DNA of 64,000 nucleotides from Hyphomicrobiales bacterium (GTDB taxonomy: Bacteria > Pseudomonadota > Alphaproteobacteria > Rhizobiales > Methylopilaceae), in the NCBI GenBank assembly GCA_022842205.1, contig JALHQA010000001.1:372001-436000 (forward strand). Reading direction: 5' to 3'. Positions 15,932 to 25,938 of this stretch are shown piece after piece (the stretch's first letter is position 1; every line of letters starts with the position of its first letter). Made by a program: the position numbers and the translations under genes. Below the pieces are notes generated by a model. The model saw only the letters and a program-made list of their open reading frames with translations. It was not told where the DNA came from and did not search any database.

Positions 15932-16472
15932 CGATAAAGACAATCGTCGTGGCGGCGATGACGGCGGGAAACAGGATCGTCGTCAGCGAATAATTTTCGA
16001 GGGCCGCGATCGCGATCAGATTGCGGAGCGTCAGCAGCCCATAGAATGTCAGGTTCTCGGAGAAGGGCCAAAGCCACGATTTGCGGAACGTTGGCGCGTA
16101 GCCGAGCGTGTCCGCTGCGGTGAGAATGACCACGGCCCACAGAGGATCCGACGTCAGGTACCACGCCGGCAGCGATGTCAGGGCAAAGCCCAGGAAGAGC
16201 CAGTCGGAGCGGAAAATCGTCGTGTCGCCGCGACGCTGATAAGCGAGCGCGGCAACATACAGGGTGATCGTACCCGAAACGAGGATTGGCCAGGCTCCGA
16301 CTCCGCCGCCGTCGGCCAGCTGTGCGAACGACACCACGACCGTGACCATGCCCCATACGACCCATGAAAAGACGTGCGGCTTTGTCTGCCCCCGGCGGAT
16401 CGATCTGATGTACGGAAAATAGCCGGCAAAGGTGAGCACGATCGCAACCGCGCTCAAAATCTCGTTCGTCAT
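15894..16472 (-). CDS. Multi-pass membrane protein, PQ-loop-like
   Basis: This 192-aa protein has about six to seven hydrophobic segments. The N-terminal VAIVLTFAGYFPYIRSIRRGQTKPHVFSWVVWG matches the layout of a PQ-loop/SWEET-like half repeat, in which a proline in helix 1 is followed by a polar loop and SW. No transporter substrate can be read. Its 3' end overlaps the kinase gene, and it is divergent from the M3 peptidase gene. Likely an uncharacterised inner-membrane protein. Confidence 0.7.
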   Translation of the reverse strand: MTNEILSAVAIVLTFAGYFPYIRSIRRGQTKPHVFSWVVWGMVTVVVSFAQLADGGGVGAWPILVSGTITLYVAALAYQRRGDTTIFRSDWLFLGFALTSLPAWYLTSDPLWAVVILTAADTLGYAPTFRKSWLWPFSENLTFYGLLTLRNLIAIAALENYSLTTILFPAVIAATTIVFIVMVLLRRRAVTP

Positions 16473-16583
16473 AAGCCCTACCCCGCCCCTTGTCCTCGAT
16501 GGCCTGGCAGGGCATCGGCTTCATACGCCCGTGATCTCGGCCGCAACAAGACCTATATAGGCGCCAGTCACCCCGGAGATGCC

Positions 16584-18650
16584 ATGCCCGCCGACACAAA
16601 CCCCCTCCTCGCCCCCTGGACCGCGCCCTTCGAAACCCCGCCCTTCGCGGACATCACGCCCGATCATTTTTCCCCGGCGTTTGAAACCGCGCTCGCGGAA
16701 CACAGGGCTGAGATCGAACGGATCGCGTCATCGCCTGATGAGCCGGACTTCGCCAACACGATCGAGGCGATGGAACGGAGCGGCGATCTGCTGGACCGCG
16801 TGTCATCGGTGTTCCACAATCTTGCCGGGGCGAACACCAGCGCTGCCATCGAAAAGATCGAGCGCGATCTGGCTCCCGTCATGGCGCGGCATTTCAGCGA
16901 GATTTCGCTGAACGATCCGCTGTTCCGCCGCATCGCTTCGGTTTACGCCAAACGCGAAACCTTGGGCCTGGCAGCCGAGCAGATGCGCGTTCTGGAGCGC
17001 TATCACACCAATTTCGTACGCTCCGGCGGCGGACTGCCGGAGGAGAAGAAAAAGCGCCTCGGGGAAATCAACGAGCGGCTCGCGACGCTGTCCACGCAGT
17101 TCGGCCAGAACGTGCTGGCCGACGAGCGCGAGTGGAAGCTCGTTCTCGACAAGAAAGATCTCGCAGGACTGTCGGACGCGGAGATCGACGCCGCGCAGAA
17201 AGCGGCCGAGGATCGCGGACTTGCCGGCAAATATGCGATCACGCTGTCACGGTCGTCGGTCGAACCGTTCCTGCAGAACTCCACGCGGCGCGATCTGCGC
17301 GAACAGGCGTTCCGTGCCTGGACCTCGCGCGGCGAACATGACGGCGCATCCGACAACCGTCCGCTGGTCGCGGAAATGCTCAAGCTCCGCGCCGAGCGCG
17401 CGAAGCTGCTGGGCTATCCGGCCTTCGCCCATTTCAAGCTCGACGATGTGATGGCGAAGACGCCGGATGCCGTGCGAGGCCTCCTAGAATCCGTATGGGC
17501 GCCCGCCAAGGCGCAGGCGGCGCGAGAGGAAGCCGACCTGCAGAAATACGCCGCCGCGCAAGGCGACAATATCGAGATAGCGCCGTGGGACTGGCGGTTC
17601 TATGCCGACAAGGTGCGCACCGAGCGCTTCAGCATCGACGACAGCGAGATAAAACCCTATCTGCAACTGGACAGGATGATCCTTGCTGCATTCGACACCG
17701 CGACAAGACTGTTCGGCCTGCACTTCAACGAACGCACGGACGTTCCGGTCTATCACCCGGATGTCCGCACATGGGAAGTGACCGACGACGCCGGCGGGCA
17801 TGTTGGTCTGTTCTTCGGCGATTATTTCGCGCGGTCCTCCAAGCATTCCGGTGCGTGGATGTCGGCCTTCCGCAGCCAGGAGAAGCTGCGCGGTGATATC
17901 AGCCCGATCATCGTCAATGTGATGAACTTCTCGAAGCCGCCCGAAGGCAAACCTGCCCTGCTGACGATGGACGACGCACGAACGCTGTTCCATGAATTCG
18001 GCCACGGGCTGCACGGGCTTCTGTCCAACGTCACCTATCCGCTGATTTCCGGCACATCGGTGGCGCGCGATTTTGTCGAACTGCCATCACAGCTCTATGA
18101 GCACTGGCTGGAGGAGCCGGACGTGCTGCGGCGCTTTGCGGTGCATGCCGAAACCGGCGAGCCCATATCCGCCGATCTTCTGGAGCGGCTGCTCGCGGCG
18201 CGGAAGTTCAACCAGGGCTTTGCGACGGTGGAATACACATCGTCGGCGCTTGTCGATCTCGAATTCCATCTCCTGACCAACACGGAAAGCCTCGATCCGG
18301 CCCGCTTCGAGCGCGACGTATTGACGAAAATCGGCATGCCGAAGGCGATCACGATGCGCCACCGCACGCCGCACTTCCAGCACATTTTCTCCGGCGGCTA
18401 TTCGGCCGGCTACTACTCCTATCTCTGGTCGGAAGTGCTCGACGCCGATGCCTTCCAGGCGTTCAAGGACGCGGGCGACATTTTCGACGCGGAGACGGCA
18501 AGGAAGCTCAAGGAGTACATCTATTCCGCCGGCGGCCGCTCGGACCCGCGCGAGCTATACCGCGCGTTCCGCGGCCACGAGCCCTCGCCCGAGGCGCTTT
18601 TGAAAAAGCGCGGCCTCGACGGGGTCGAACTGCTCGCGGGCGAGGTCTAG
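16584..18650 (+). CDS. M3-family oligopeptidase (peptidyl-dipeptidase Dcp / oligopeptidase A type)
   Basis: This 688-aa protein has the normal length for the family. The zinc site HEFGH is at residues 470-474 ([15 protein letters not shown]), and the third ligand Glu lies in the following [13 protein letters not shown]. The C-terminal [23 protein letters not shown] is a hallmark of M3 peptidases. There is no signal peptide, so it degrades oligopeptides in the cytoplasm. ATG 16584 has GGAG 6-7 nt upstream. The start of the protein ([16 protein letters not shown]) is typical of Dcp-like enzymes, but Dcp and oligopeptidase A cannot be separated with certainty. The stop overlaps the convergent ABC permease gene by 4 bp. 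Confidence 0.93.
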   Translation: MPADTNPLLAPWTAPFETPPFADITPDHFSPAFETALAEHRAEIERIASSPDEPDFANTIEAMERSGDLLDRVSSVFHNLAGANTSAAIEKIERDLAPVMARHFSEISLNDPLFRRIASVYAKRETLGLAAEQMRVLERYHTNFVRSGGGLPEEKKKRLGEINERLATLSTQFGQNVLADEREWKLVLDKKDLAGLSDAEIDAAQKAAEDRGLAGKYAITLSRSSVEPFLQNSTRRDLREQAFRAWTSRGEHDGASDNRPLVAEMLKLRAERAKLLGYPAFAHFKLDDVMAKTPDAVRGLLESVWAPAKAQAAREEADLQKYAAAQGDNIEIAPWDWRFYADKVRTERFSIDDSEIKPYLQLDRMILAAFDTATRLFGLHFNERTDVPVYHPDVRTWEVTDDAGGHVGLFFGDYFARSSKHSGAWMSAFRSQEKLRGDISPIIVNVMNFSKPPEGKPALLTMDDARTLFHEFGHGLHGLLSNVTYPLISGTSVARDFVELPSQLYEHWLEEPDVLRRFAVHAETGEPISADLLERLLAARKFNQGFATVEYTSSALVDLEFHLLTNTESLDPARFERDVLTKIGMPKAITMRHRTPHFQHIFSGGYSAGYYSYLWSEVLDADAFQAFKDAGDIFDAETARKLKEYIYSAGGRSDPRELYRAFRGHEPSPEALLKKRGLDGVELLAGEV

Positions 18651-19408
18651 TTCTTCAGCCGGTAGCCGGTCTTGAATATCCAGGCGACAAGACCGAGGCA
18701 GACGACGAGGAAGATCGCCGTCATGCCGAGGCTGACGCCGACATGGACATCGGACGTGCCGAAGAAGCTCCAGCGGAAACCGTTGATGAGATAGACGACC
18801 GGGTTGAAGAACGAGACCGCGCGCCAGAACGGCGGCAGCACATCGATCGAATAGAACGATCCGCCGAGGAAGGTCAGCGGCGTCACGACGAGAAGCGGGA
18901 TGAACTGCAGCTTCTCGAAACCGTCCGCCCACACGCCGATGATGAAGCCGAACAGGCTGAAGGTGAAGGCCGTCAGGAACAGGAACAGCAGCATCACCAA
19001 CGGGTGTGCAATCGTAAAGTCCACGAACAGCCAGGCGGTCGCAAGCGTGATGAGGCCGATGATGATGGATTTCGTCGCGGCGGCACCGACATAGCCGGCA
19101 ACGATTTCCAGCGCGGAAACCGGCGCGGAGAGAATTTCGTAGATCGTGCCGACAAAGCGCGGAAAATAGATGCCGAAACTTGCGTTTGAGATGCTTGTCG
19201 TCAGCAGCGTCAGCATGATGAGGCCTGGCACGATAAATGCGCCATAGGAGACACCGCCCATCTCCGCCATGTGGCTGCCGATCGCCGCGCCAAACACAAC
19301 GAAGTAAAGAGACGTGGAAATGACGGGCGAGACGATGCTTTGCCACAGCGTACGGAACGCACGCGCCATCTCGAATCTGTAAATCGATATCACGGCACGG
19401 GGGTTCAT
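18647..19408 (-). CDS. ABC-2 type exporter permease
   Basis: This 253-aa protein has six predicted membrane segments and the ABC-2 membrane-domain signature region ([25 protein letters not shown] and [16 protein letters not shown]). It pairs with the upstream ATPase gene, whose stop it overlaps by 4 nt, to form an exporter of the YadG/YadH type. The substrate is not known for this family; lipid, polysaccharide and drug export are all possible. Confidence 0.92.
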   Translation of the reverse strand: MNPRAVISIYRFEMARAFRTLWQSIVSPVISTSLYFVVFGAAIGSHMAEMGGVSYGAFIVPGLIMLTLLTTSISNASFGIYFPRFVGTIYEILSAPVSALEIVAGYVGAAATKSIIIGLITLATAWLFVDFTIAHPLVMLLFLFLTAFTFSLFGFIIGVWADGFEKLQFIPLLVVTPLTFLGGSFYSIDVLPPFWRAVSFFNPVVYLINGFRWSFFGTSDVHVGVSLGMTAIFLVVCLGLVAWIFKTGYRLKN

Positions 19409-20328
19409 TTTTTCCTCCGCACGAGATCGACGAATATGTCCTCCAGCGAGCTTTCCTGCATCTCGATATCCGTGTAGCCGAGCCCTGCCTCGTCGACGCG
19501 TTTCAGGAGCGCGGGAATGCTCGCCGTTTCCTTGCTGCTGTCGAATGTATAGACAAGCTGCGATCCGTCCTCGGCGAGATCGAGGCCGAATTCCTTGAGC
19601 TTCGGCGGCACCTTGTCGAGCTTGTCGTTCAGCGTGAGCATGAGCTGCTTCTTGCCGAGCTTCTTCATGAGCGCGGCTTTTTTCTCAACGAGAATGATCT
19701 CGCCGTTGTTGATGATGCCGATGCGGTCGGCCATCTCCTCCGCTTCCTGGATGTAATGCGTCGTCAGGATCACGGTGACGCCGCCGGCGCGCAGCTCGCG
19801 AACCACATCCCACATGCCGCGGCGCAATTCGACATCGACGCCGGCCGTCGGCTCGTCCAGAAACAGAATCTCCGGCTCGTGCGACAGCGCCTTGGCGATC
19901 ATGACGCGGCGCTTCATTCCGCCCGACAGCGTCATGATCTTCGCGTCCTTCTTGTCCCACAAAGACAGCTGACGGAGTATTTTTTCGACCATCTCGTCGT
20001 TACGCGGCTTGCCGAACAGCCCGCGACTGAAACTCACGGTCGCCCAGACGCTCTCGAACGTATCGACCGTCAGTTCCTGCGGCACGAGCCCGATCCGGGC
20101 ACGGACATTGCGCCAGTCGCGTTGCCAGTCGTGGCCATCGACCATGACCTTTCCCGCGGTTGCGTTAACGGTGCCGCAGACAATGCTGATCAGCGTCGTC
20201 TTGCCTGCGCCGTTCGGGCCAAGGAGAGCGAATATTTCTCCCCTCTCGATGTCGAGATTTACGTTTTTCAGGGCAGTGAAACCGGACGCATAGGTCTTTT
20301 GCAGGCCGGAAATGGACAGAATGGGCAC
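19405..20328 (-). CDS. ABC transporter ATP-binding protein (YadG-like)
   Basis: This 307-aa ATPase has Walker [10 protein letters not shown], the signature [16 protein letters not shown], Walker [13 protein letters not shown] and the H-loop [12 protein letters not shown]. The last 80 residues form the accessory C-terminal domain seen in drug and polysaccharide exporter ATPases. GTG 20328 is taken as the start because the domain begins at once ([12 protein letters not shown]); the open frame continues far upstream only because it is antisense to two arginine-rich genes. It forms an operon with the permease gene. Confidence 0.93.
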   Translation of the reverse strand: MPILSISGLQKTYASGFTALKNVNLDIERGEIFALLGPNGAGKTTLISIVCGTVNATAGKVMVDGHDWQRDWRNVRARIGLVPQELTVDTFESVWATVSFSRGLFGKPRNDEMVEKILRQLSLWDKKDAKIMTLSGGMKRRVMIAKALSHEPEILFLDEPTAGVDVELRRGMWDVVRELRAGGVTVILTTHYIQEAEEMADRIGIINNGEIILVEKKAALMKKLGKKQLMLTLNDKLDKVPPKLKEFGLDLAEDGSQLVYTFDSSKETASIPALLKRVDEAGLGYTDIEMQESSLEDIFVDLVRRKK

Positions 20329-20459
20329 GTATGGCTCTTCGACAGACCGTGGGGCGCTCAACCTATTCACGCCCGGTTCAGAAACAACCCACTTAAATCC
20401 GATTATCGGAACCCCGGATGGCTGGGCGGGTTTCCCAACTGCTAGGTAAGGAAAACCCG

Positions 20460-20801
20460 ATGGACAGACGACTTTTCCTAACAGGACTTTTGGGAGCGGC
20501 CGGTGCTGCGGCAATGGTTGCCGCCCTGCCGCGCCAGGCCGAGGCACTTGCAATCGGCCCGCTTGACGACACGACCCCCGACGTCGGGGTGAATCCCGAA
20601 GCGGCCGCCGAAGAGGCGACGGGCGCCGACGGTGTGGAGACAGCATGGCATCGAGGCCGGCCACATGGCCCATATCGCCGTCGCCGCCGCCGGGTCCGCC
20701 GTCGTCGTTTCCGGCAGGCTTGCCGCCGGTACCGCAACCGGTGGGGCCGCTGGGTTCGCCGCTGCCGCCGCGTGCCCTACTGGGCCTGGATCTGGATCTG
20801 A
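20460..20801 (+). CDS. Tat-signal, arginine-rich basic protein (copy 1)
   Basis: This 113-aa protein starts [22 protein letters not shown], a twin-arginine signal (DRRLFLTG) with a hydrophobic core. An acidic linker (about 35-60) precedes an extremely arginine-rich C-terminal half containing [21 protein letters not shown]. It ends [21 protein letters not shown] paralogue follows at 20945. AAGGA lies 8 nt before ATG 20460, and a terminator follows, so it is a stand-alone unit. Similar proteins occur in Rhizobiales, and their role is unknown. The basic tail could bind an anionic envelope polymer or nucleic acid. Confidence 0.8.
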   Translation: MDRRLFLTGLLGAAGAAAMVAALPRQAEALAIGPLDDTTPDVGVNPEAAAEEATGADGVETAWHRGRPHGPYRRRRRRVRRRRFRQACRRYRNRWGRWVRRCRRVPYWAWIWI

Positions 20802-20823
20802 TCCAGTAGTCCTGCAGATCACG

Positions 20824-20855
20824 AATGGGCGGGACCAATTCCCGCCCATTTTTTT
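20824..20855 (+). terminator. Rho-independent terminator after Tat protein copy 1
   Basis: Stem AATGGGCGGGA/TCCCGCCCATT with a 5-nt loop and a seven-T tract (20849-20855). Confidence 0.93.
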
Positions 20856-20944
20856 CGACCAAAGTCGATGTCACGGCGAAGTGAGCGAACTCTCTCGGTC
20901 GCGGCCTGTTTCGTTTGCATAAGCGACAGGCAGGGAGATCCGCC

Positions 20945-21349
20945 GTGGACAGACGTTCCTTTCTAACCGGCCTTCTTGGGGCCGCCGGCGCTGCGGCCGT
21001 TGCAACATCCCTGCCGCGCGAGGCCCGCGCATTGGCCGGCGGGCTGCCTGACGACCTCGCGCCTCGCTCCGACTTCCTGCCTCCCGAAGTCGAAACCGCC
21101 ATGGAGGAAGACGAGGGCGTTGAAGTCGCGCAGTCCGGCACCGAATGGCGCCGCCGCAGACGCAGAGGGCGCCGCAGATACCGCCGCGGCCGCCGCAGAC
21201 ATTATCGCCGCCACCGGCGTTATTATGGCCGGCGCCGACGCGTTCGCCGCCGCCGCTGGCGCCGCAGCTGCCGGGGCTATTACGACCGGTGGGGCCGCTG
21301 GAGACGCAGGTGCCGCCGGATTCCTTACTGGTTCTGGCTCTGGATCTGA
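20945..21349 (+). CDS. Tat-signal, arginine-rich basic protein (copy 2)
   Basis: A 134-aa paralogue of the preceding gene, it starts at GTG 20945 with GGGAGA 8 nt upstream. The signal [21 protein letters not shown] is nearly identical to that of copy 1. The linker ends in [12 protein letters not shown]. The tail is longer and almost entirely Arg with Tyr and His, and it ends [16 protein letters not shown]. Signal and C-terminus are conserved between copies while the linker diverges, so the ends matter most. Tandem duplication is evident. Function unknown. Confidence 0.8.
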   Translation: MDRRSFLTGLLGAAGAAAVATSLPREARALAGGLPDDLAPRSDFLPPEVETAMEEDEGVEVAQSGTEWRRRRRRGRRRYRRGRRRHYRRHRRYYGRRRRVRRRRWRRSCRGYYDRWGRWRRRCRRIPYWFWLWI

Positions 21350-21373
21350 CGCCAGCCAGCTAGCGTTTTTAAA

Positions 21374-21396
21374 GGGCGGGACCTTGTGTCCCGCCC
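21374..21396 (+). terminator. Terminator-like hairpin after Tat protein copy 2
   Basis: Stem GGGCGGGAC/GTCCCGCCC with loop CTTGT. The following sequence is only moderately T-rich (GCTTGCCTTTTCC), so it may be a weak terminator. Confidence 0.7.
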
Positions 21397-21465
21397 GCTT
21401 GCCTTTTCCTTGCCGCATCGGCCTTGGCAATGGTACGCCCGTCCAACACATTCACAGGCGTTTCC

Positions 21466-22080
21466 ATGACCTTCCGGCTTCACCGCGGCGATCTTCCTGA
21501 CGGACTTACGTTTTCGGGTTCGGTCGCCATCGACACCGAAACCCTGGGGCTCAACCCCAATCGCGACCGCCTGTGCCTTGTGCAGATTTCCAGCGGCGAC
21601 GGCACCGCGGATCTCGTGCAAATTCTTCCGGGCCAGAATCGCGCCCCGAATCTGGAAGCGCTGTTTCGCGACCGCAGCGTCCTCAAGCTTTTTCACTTCG
21701 CGCGCTTCGACCTCGCGATCCTGTTCAAGACATTCGGCGTGATGCCGGAGCCGGTCTGGTGCACCAAGATCGCGTCGCGGCTGGTGCGGACCTACACCGA
21801 CCGCCACGGCCTCAAGGATCTGACCCGCGATCTCCTGGGCGTCGAGATATCGAAGCAGCAGCAGAGTTCGGACTGGGGCGCGGAAACCCTGACCGACAAT
21901 CAGCTCAATTATGCCGCATCCGACGTGCTTTATCTGCACGCGCTGAAAATGCAGCTGGAGGGCCTGCTTGCCCGCGAGGGACGCACCGCGCTCGCGGAAG
22001 CCTGCTATGCCTTTTTGCCGATCAGAGCCGCGCTCGATCTCACGGGTTTTGCGGACGAAGACATTTTCGCGCATTCGTAG
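21466..22080 (+). CDS. Ribonuclease D-like 3'-5' exonuclease
   Basis: This 204-aa protein is a single DEDDy exonuclease domain without the HRDC domains of full-length RNase D. Motif I is AIDTETLGL, motif II FHFARFDLAIL and motif III YAASDVLYLHAL with the catalytic Tyr-Asp pair. Such short RNase D proteins are standard in Rhizobiales upstream of lptC. It probably trims RNA 3' ends in the cytoplasm. ATG 21466 has an AGGCG about 8 nt upstream; ATG 21424 is a less likely start. The lptC gene follows 34 bp later and may be co-transcribed. Confidence 0.92.
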   Translation: MTFRLHRGDLPDGLTFSGSVAIDTETLGLNPNRDRLCLVQISSGDGTADLVQILPGQNRAPNLEALFRDRSVLKLFHFARFDLAILFKTFGVMPEPVWCTKIASRLVRTYTDRHGLKDLTRDLLGVEISKQQQSSDWGAETLTDNQLNYAASDVLYLHALKMQLEGLLAREGRTALAEACYAFLPIRAALDLTGFADEDIFAHS

Positions 22081-22114
22081 CACCGGCTCCCGCCGGAACG
22101 GAGGGGCGTAGAAC

Positions 22115-22816
22115 GTGGCGATGACCGGAACCGCCGGCGGGCAATTCGCGGAGTTGCGGGGCACCCGCAAGGCCGCGCTGGAAGCCGCTCAGCGGCATTC
22201 CAGGCTGGTACGCATTCTGCGGATTGCGCTGCCGGCTACCGCGGGAGCGATCATGCTCGGCATTACCGGCGTCATCGTGTTCGATCCACGCGTACTCCTG
22301 GCGGAAGTCGATGCCGAAAGCATGGGCATCAGCAATGCCAAGATCGTCATGCAACGGCCGCGCCTGACCGGATACGGCACGGGCTCCGACGGCAAGCCCA
22401 AGGGTTATGAAGTAACGGCGGAGCGCGCGGAGCAAGACATCGGCAATACCGAAGAGGTGGATCTGTTCGGTCTGACAGCAAAGATGGCGATCCGCGACGA
22501 CGGCTGGGCCGAGCTCAAGGCGGTGCGCGGCCACATGAACAGCAAGGATGAAACGCTGCAGCTTTTCGAGAAGATTGACATCACCACCGATCTCGACGAC
22601 CGCGCGGCGTTGACCGAGGCGGATGTCGATCTCACCGCCGGCCAGGTGATTTCGGACAAGCCTGTGGCGCTAAGTTTCCAGCGCGCCGATCTCACAGCAA
22701 ACAGCATGCAGCTCTTCCAGAACGGCGAACGCGCCGTCTTTACAGGCAATGTCAAAATGACCCTGAAGCCGGATACGGCGGCGCCGGTCGCGCCTGCACC
22801 CGAAGGTATGCAATGA
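22115..22816 (+). CDS. lptC: LPS export periplasmic protein LptC
   Basis: This 233-aa protein has one N-terminal membrane segment (LRIALPATAGAIMLGITGVIV) and a periplasmic beta-jellyroll domain of the OstA/LptC type (GYEVTAERAEQDIGNTEEVDL and onward). LptC passes lipopolysaccharide from the LptBFG ATPase complex to LptA. The start is GTG 22115 or ATG 22121. It overlaps lptA by ATGA, and lptB follows, so these are the canonical lptC-lptA-lptB genes. Confidence 0.93.
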   Translation: MAMTGTAGGQFAELRGTRKAALEAAQRHSRLVRILRIALPATAGAIMLGITGVIVFDPRVLLAEVDAESMGISNAKIVMQRPRLTGYGTGSDGKPKGYEVTAERAEQDIGNTEEVDLFGLTAKMAIRDDGWAELKAVRGHMNSKDETLQLFEKIDITTDLDDRAALTEADVDLTAGQVISDKPVALSFQRADLTANSMQLFQNGERAVFTGNVKMTLKPDTAAPVAPAPEGMQ

Positions 22817-23352
22817 AAATCCCGAGCGCCCTTGCGGCCATCCTTCTTCTCTCAAGCCCCGCATTTGCGCAGCAGGGCGTCACATCCGCATTCGAAGGTT
22901 TCAGCGGACGTGGCGACCAGCCCGTCAACATCGAGGCGGACAATCTCGAGGTGAAGGAAGGCGAACAGACGGCGATCTTCTCGGGCAATGTGCTCGTCGT
23001 TCAGGGCACATCCGCGCTCCGGACCGCCAAGCTGACGATCTTCTATGAAAAGGATGGCGCCGCAGCCCCTGCGGCACCGGGCGATGTCGTGACAGGACGC
23101 AATATCCGGCGGCTTGAGGCCGACGGCAATGTCATCGTGACGTCGGGCGACCAGAAGGCGACCGGCAGCAAGGGCGTGTTCGACATGCCGTCGAACACCG
23201 TCACGCTGACCGGCAACGTCGTTGTTACGCAAGGCGTCAACATTCTCAAGGGCGATCGGCTGGTGGTCGATCTCACCACGCAGAAATCCCGGGTCGAAAG
23301 CGGCAGCGGCCGTGTCCAGGGCGTTTTCGGACAGAAGCCGAAGACGCAATGA
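22813..23352 (+). CDS. lptA: LPS transport periplasmic protein LptA
   Basis: This 179-aa protein has a cleavable signal peptide (ALAAILLLSSPAFAQQ). The OstA-type repeats are NIEADNLEVKEGEQTAIFSGNV and later NTVTLTGNVVVTQG, which build the jellyroll bridge carrying LPS across the periplasm. It overlaps lptC by 4 nt, and lptB starts 10 bp after its stop. Length and order match the family. Confidence 0.95.
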   Translation: MKIPSALAAILLLSSPAFAQQGVTSAFEGFSGRGDQPVNIEADNLEVKEGEQTAIFSGNVLVVQGTSALRTAKLTIFYEKDGAAAPAAPGDVVTGRNIRRLEADGNVIVTSGDQKATGSKGVFDMPSNTVTLTGNVVVTQGVNILKGDRLVVDLTTQKSRVESGSGRVQGVFGQKPKTQ

Positions 23353-23362
23353 GCCGGTGGCG

Positions 23363-24154
23363 ATGAACTTCTTCTGGAAGAAGAAACGCAAACTTGCGCG
23401 TGGCGCGCAGGGACGCGCGCCGATCGCCGGCGAAGGCTGGCTCGTCGCCCATGGCCTCGTGAAAAGCTATGGCGCGCGGCAGGTCGTGGAGAATGTCTCG
23501 GTTGCGGTCGGGCGCGGCGAGTCGGTCGGCATTCTCGGACCCAACGGCGCCGGCAAGACGACCGTGTTCTACATGCTGACCGGCCTCGTCCCGGCGGACG
23601 GCGGACGCATCGAACTCAACGGCCAGGACGTCACCGATCTGCCGATGTACCAACGCGCGCGGCTCGGCATCGGCTATCTGCCGCAGGAAGCCTCGATCTT
23701 TCGCGGTCTGACGGTCGAGGACAATATCCGCGCGGTGCTCGAAGTCGTGGAGCCGAACGCCAAGAAACGGGCGGAGGAGCTCGACAGCCTGCTCGACGAA
23801 TTCGGCATCAAGCGCCTCAGAAAATCTCCGGCGCTGGCGCTGTCCGGCGGCGAACGCCGGCGTGTCGAAATCGCCCGGGCGCTCGCGAGCCGGCCGGATT
23901 TCATGCTGCTCGACGAGCCCTTCGCCGGCGTCGACCCGATCGCGGTCAACGATATCCGGCTTCTGGTGCGCTACCTCACCCAGAGGGGCATCGGTGTTCT
24001 GATCACCGACCACAATGTCCGCGAAACGCTCGGGCTGATCGACCGGGCCTATATCGTCCATTCCGGACATGTGCTGATGCACGGGACCCCGGACGAGATC
24101 GTCGCCAACCCCGACGTGCGGCGCCTTTACCTAGGCGAGGAATTCAGGCTGTAA
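23363..24154 (+). CDS. lptB: LPS export ABC transporter ATP-binding protein LptB
   Basis: This 263-aa cytoplasmic ATPase powers LPS extraction from the inner membrane with LptFG, whose genes are not in this window. Walker A is GPNGAGKTT, the signature is LSGGERRRVEIARAL and Walker B is FMLLDEPFAGVDP. The phrase IGYLPQEASIFRGLTVEDNI is characteristic of LptB. The N-terminus has a short basic extension (FFWKKKRKLARGAQG), as is common in alphaproteobacteria. ATG 23363 is used because the upstream open frame overlaps lptA. rpoN follows 66 bp later. Confidence 0.96.
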   Translation: MNFFWKKKRKLARGAQGRAPIAGEGWLVAHGLVKSYGARQVVENVSVAVGRGESVGILGPNGAGKTTVFYMLTGLVPADGGRIELNGQDVTDLPMYQRARLGIGYLPQEASIFRGLTVEDNIRAVLEVVEPNAKKRAEELDSLLDEFGIKRLRKSPALALSGGERRRVEIARALASRPDFMLLDEPFAGVDPIAVNDIRLLVRYLTQRGIGVLITDHNVRETLGLIDRAYIVHSGHVLMHGTPDEIVANPDVRRLYLGEEFRL

Positions 24155-24220
24155 ATTCCGCCGGGATCGGTATCATGCAAGAATCGTCCCACTTGCAAAA
24201 AAGCCCTTCGATCCGCGCCC

Positions 24221-25738
24221 ATGTCCCTGTCACCCAAGCTCCTTTTGCGGCAAAGCCAGTCTCTGGTGATGACCCCGCAGCTCATGCAGGCGATCAAGCT
24301 GCTGCAGCTGTCGAGCATGGATCTGCAGACCTATATCGCGCAGGAAATCGAGCAAAACCCGCTACTTGAGCGTGCCGACGGCGAGGCGCCAGCGCCTGTC
24401 GAAGGCGAGGAAATTCCCGAAACGACGCCAGAGTCCTTCGAAGCCCGCGACGGCGACTGGATGGAGGAGCGGCTGCCCGAGAGCCGGGCCGATATCGAGG
24501 AACGGCTCGACACCGATCTGGGCAATGTTTTTCAGGACGAAGCGCCGATGTCGATGGGCGGCGGCGAAAGCTACACCGCCTCCGCATGGTCGGGCGTCGG
24601 CGCGGGGGGCGACGCAGATGGCGAAAATTCGCTGGAGACGCATGCCTCGCCCGAACTCAGCCTGGCCGACCATCTCGACGCACAGCTCGCGTTTCTGACG
24701 TCCGACCTCGCGCTCCGCCTGATCGGCCGCGGCGTGATCGATTGCATCGACGAAACCGGCTATCTGTCCGAGCCCCTGCCCGACATCGCCGCGCGCCTCG
24801 GAGCGCCGCTGAAGCGGGCCGAGGAAGCGCTCGGACTGATCCAGACCATGGACCCTCCGGGTATCGGGGCACGCAATCTTGAGGAGTGTCTGGCCATACA
24901 ATTGCGCGACCGGAACCGCTTCGACCCTGCGATGGCGACGCTGGTCAAGCATCTCGACCTTCTCGCCAAGCGCGACCTGCCGCAACTGCGCAAGATCTGC
25001 GGCGTCGACGGCGAGGATCTTGCCGAGATGATCACCGAGATCCGGCAGTTGACGCCGAAGCCCGGACTTGCCTTCGGCGGATCGCCCTTACAATCGGTTA
25101 TTCCGGATGTTCTTGTACGTGCGGCGCCGGACGGAACGTGGCTGATCGAGCTCAACAGCGAGACCTTGCCGCGCGTTCTGGTCAACCAGACCTATTACGC
25201 CAAGGTGTCGCGCACCACGAAAAACGCCGGGGAAAAGGCCTTTCTCGCCGAATGCCTGCAAACGGCGAACTGGCTGACGCGCAGCCTCGAGCAGCGCGCG
25301 CGCACGATCCTCAAGGTCTCGTCGGAGATCGTCAAGCAGCAGGACGCGTTCCTGACGCACGGCGTGCACTATCTCCGCCCGATGAATCTGCGCGCCGTCG
25401 CCGACGCCATCGGCATGCACGAGTCCACGGTCAGCCGCGTCACCGCGAATAAATACATCGCGACGCCGCGCGGCACGTTCGAGATGAAATATTTCTTCAC
25501 GGCGGCCATCTCTTCAACCGGGCGGGCGGAAGCGCATTCGGCGGAAGCCGTGCGGCATCGCATCAAGGAAATGATCGAAGCCGAATCGATCGACGATGTG
25601 TTGTCCGACGACGCCATCGTCCAGGCCCTGCGCGACTCGGGAATCGACATCGCCCGCCGTACGGTCGCCAAGTACCGGGAGGCGCTGGGAATCGCGTCGT
25701 CGGTGCAGCGGCGTCGCGAAAAAGTGACACCCCTTTGA
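24221..25738 (+). CDS. rpoN: RNA polymerase sigma-54 factor RpoN
   Basis: This 505-aa protein has the activator-interacting region I at the N-terminus (LRQSQSLVMTPQLMQAIKLLQLS) and an acidic region II (about 48-135). The core-binding domain follows, then the DNA-binding domain with the RpoN box ARRTVAKYRE near the C-terminus. It directs transcription from -24/-12 promoters with enhancer-binding proteins, typically for nitrogen and carbon functions. It sits downstream of lptB and upstream of ptsN, as in many proteobacteria, but the hpf/raiA gene often found between is missing. Confidence 0.97.
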   Translation: MSLSPKLLLRQSQSLVMTPQLMQAIKLLQLSSMDLQTYIAQEIEQNPLLERADGEAPAPVEGEEIPETTPESFEARDGDWMEERLPESRADIEERLDTDLGNVFQDEAPMSMGGGESYTASAWSGVGAGGDADGENSLETHASPELSLADHLDAQLAFLTSDLALRLIGRGVIDCIDETGYLSEPLPDIAARLGAPLKRAEEALGLIQTMDPPGIGARNLEECLAIQLRDRNRFDPAMATLVKHLDLLAKRDLPQLRKICGVDGEDLAEMITEIRQLTPKPGLAFGGSPLQSVIPDVLVRAAPDGTWLIELNSETLPRVLVNQTYYAKVSRTTKNAGEKAFLAECLQTANWLTRSLEQRARTILKVSSEIVKQQDAFLTHGVHYLRPMNLRAVADAIGMHESTVSRVTANKYIATPRGTFEMKYFFTAAISSTGRAEAHSAEAVRHRIKEMIEAESIDDVLSDDAIVQALRDSGIDIARRTVAKYREALGIASSVQRRREKVTPL

Positions 25739-25905
25739 AACACTCCAAACTCACTGCTGTCCCCAGTTCGGCGCTGTCAAGATTTGACTTCCCTCGGGGG
25801 TGTTCGTAGGTCTTTTGCGTGCGGCTGGCGGTCACAGGGTCCGGCCGCGGGGGGCTTCCAGAAGGACGTGACCTCGATCGCCGTCGCCCTATTTGCAGCG
25901 GGCAT

Positions 25906-25917
25906 CCGGCATGCCGG
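25906..25917. promoter_or_regulatory. 12-bp perfect palindrome just before ptsN
   Basis: CCGGCATGCCGG lies 21 bp upstream of the ptsN ATG in the 200-bp rpoN-ptsN spacer. It could be an operator or a small hairpin in the leader. No regulator can be assigned. Confidence 0.35.
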
Positions 25918-25938
25918 AAACAGCAAAGAGTCGTCCTC

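Noticed and set aside
20329-21141. Long N-terminal extension of the ABC ATPase gene
   Set aside because: It runs antisense through two Tat-signal genes and a terminator, and the ATPase domain begins right at GTG 20328.
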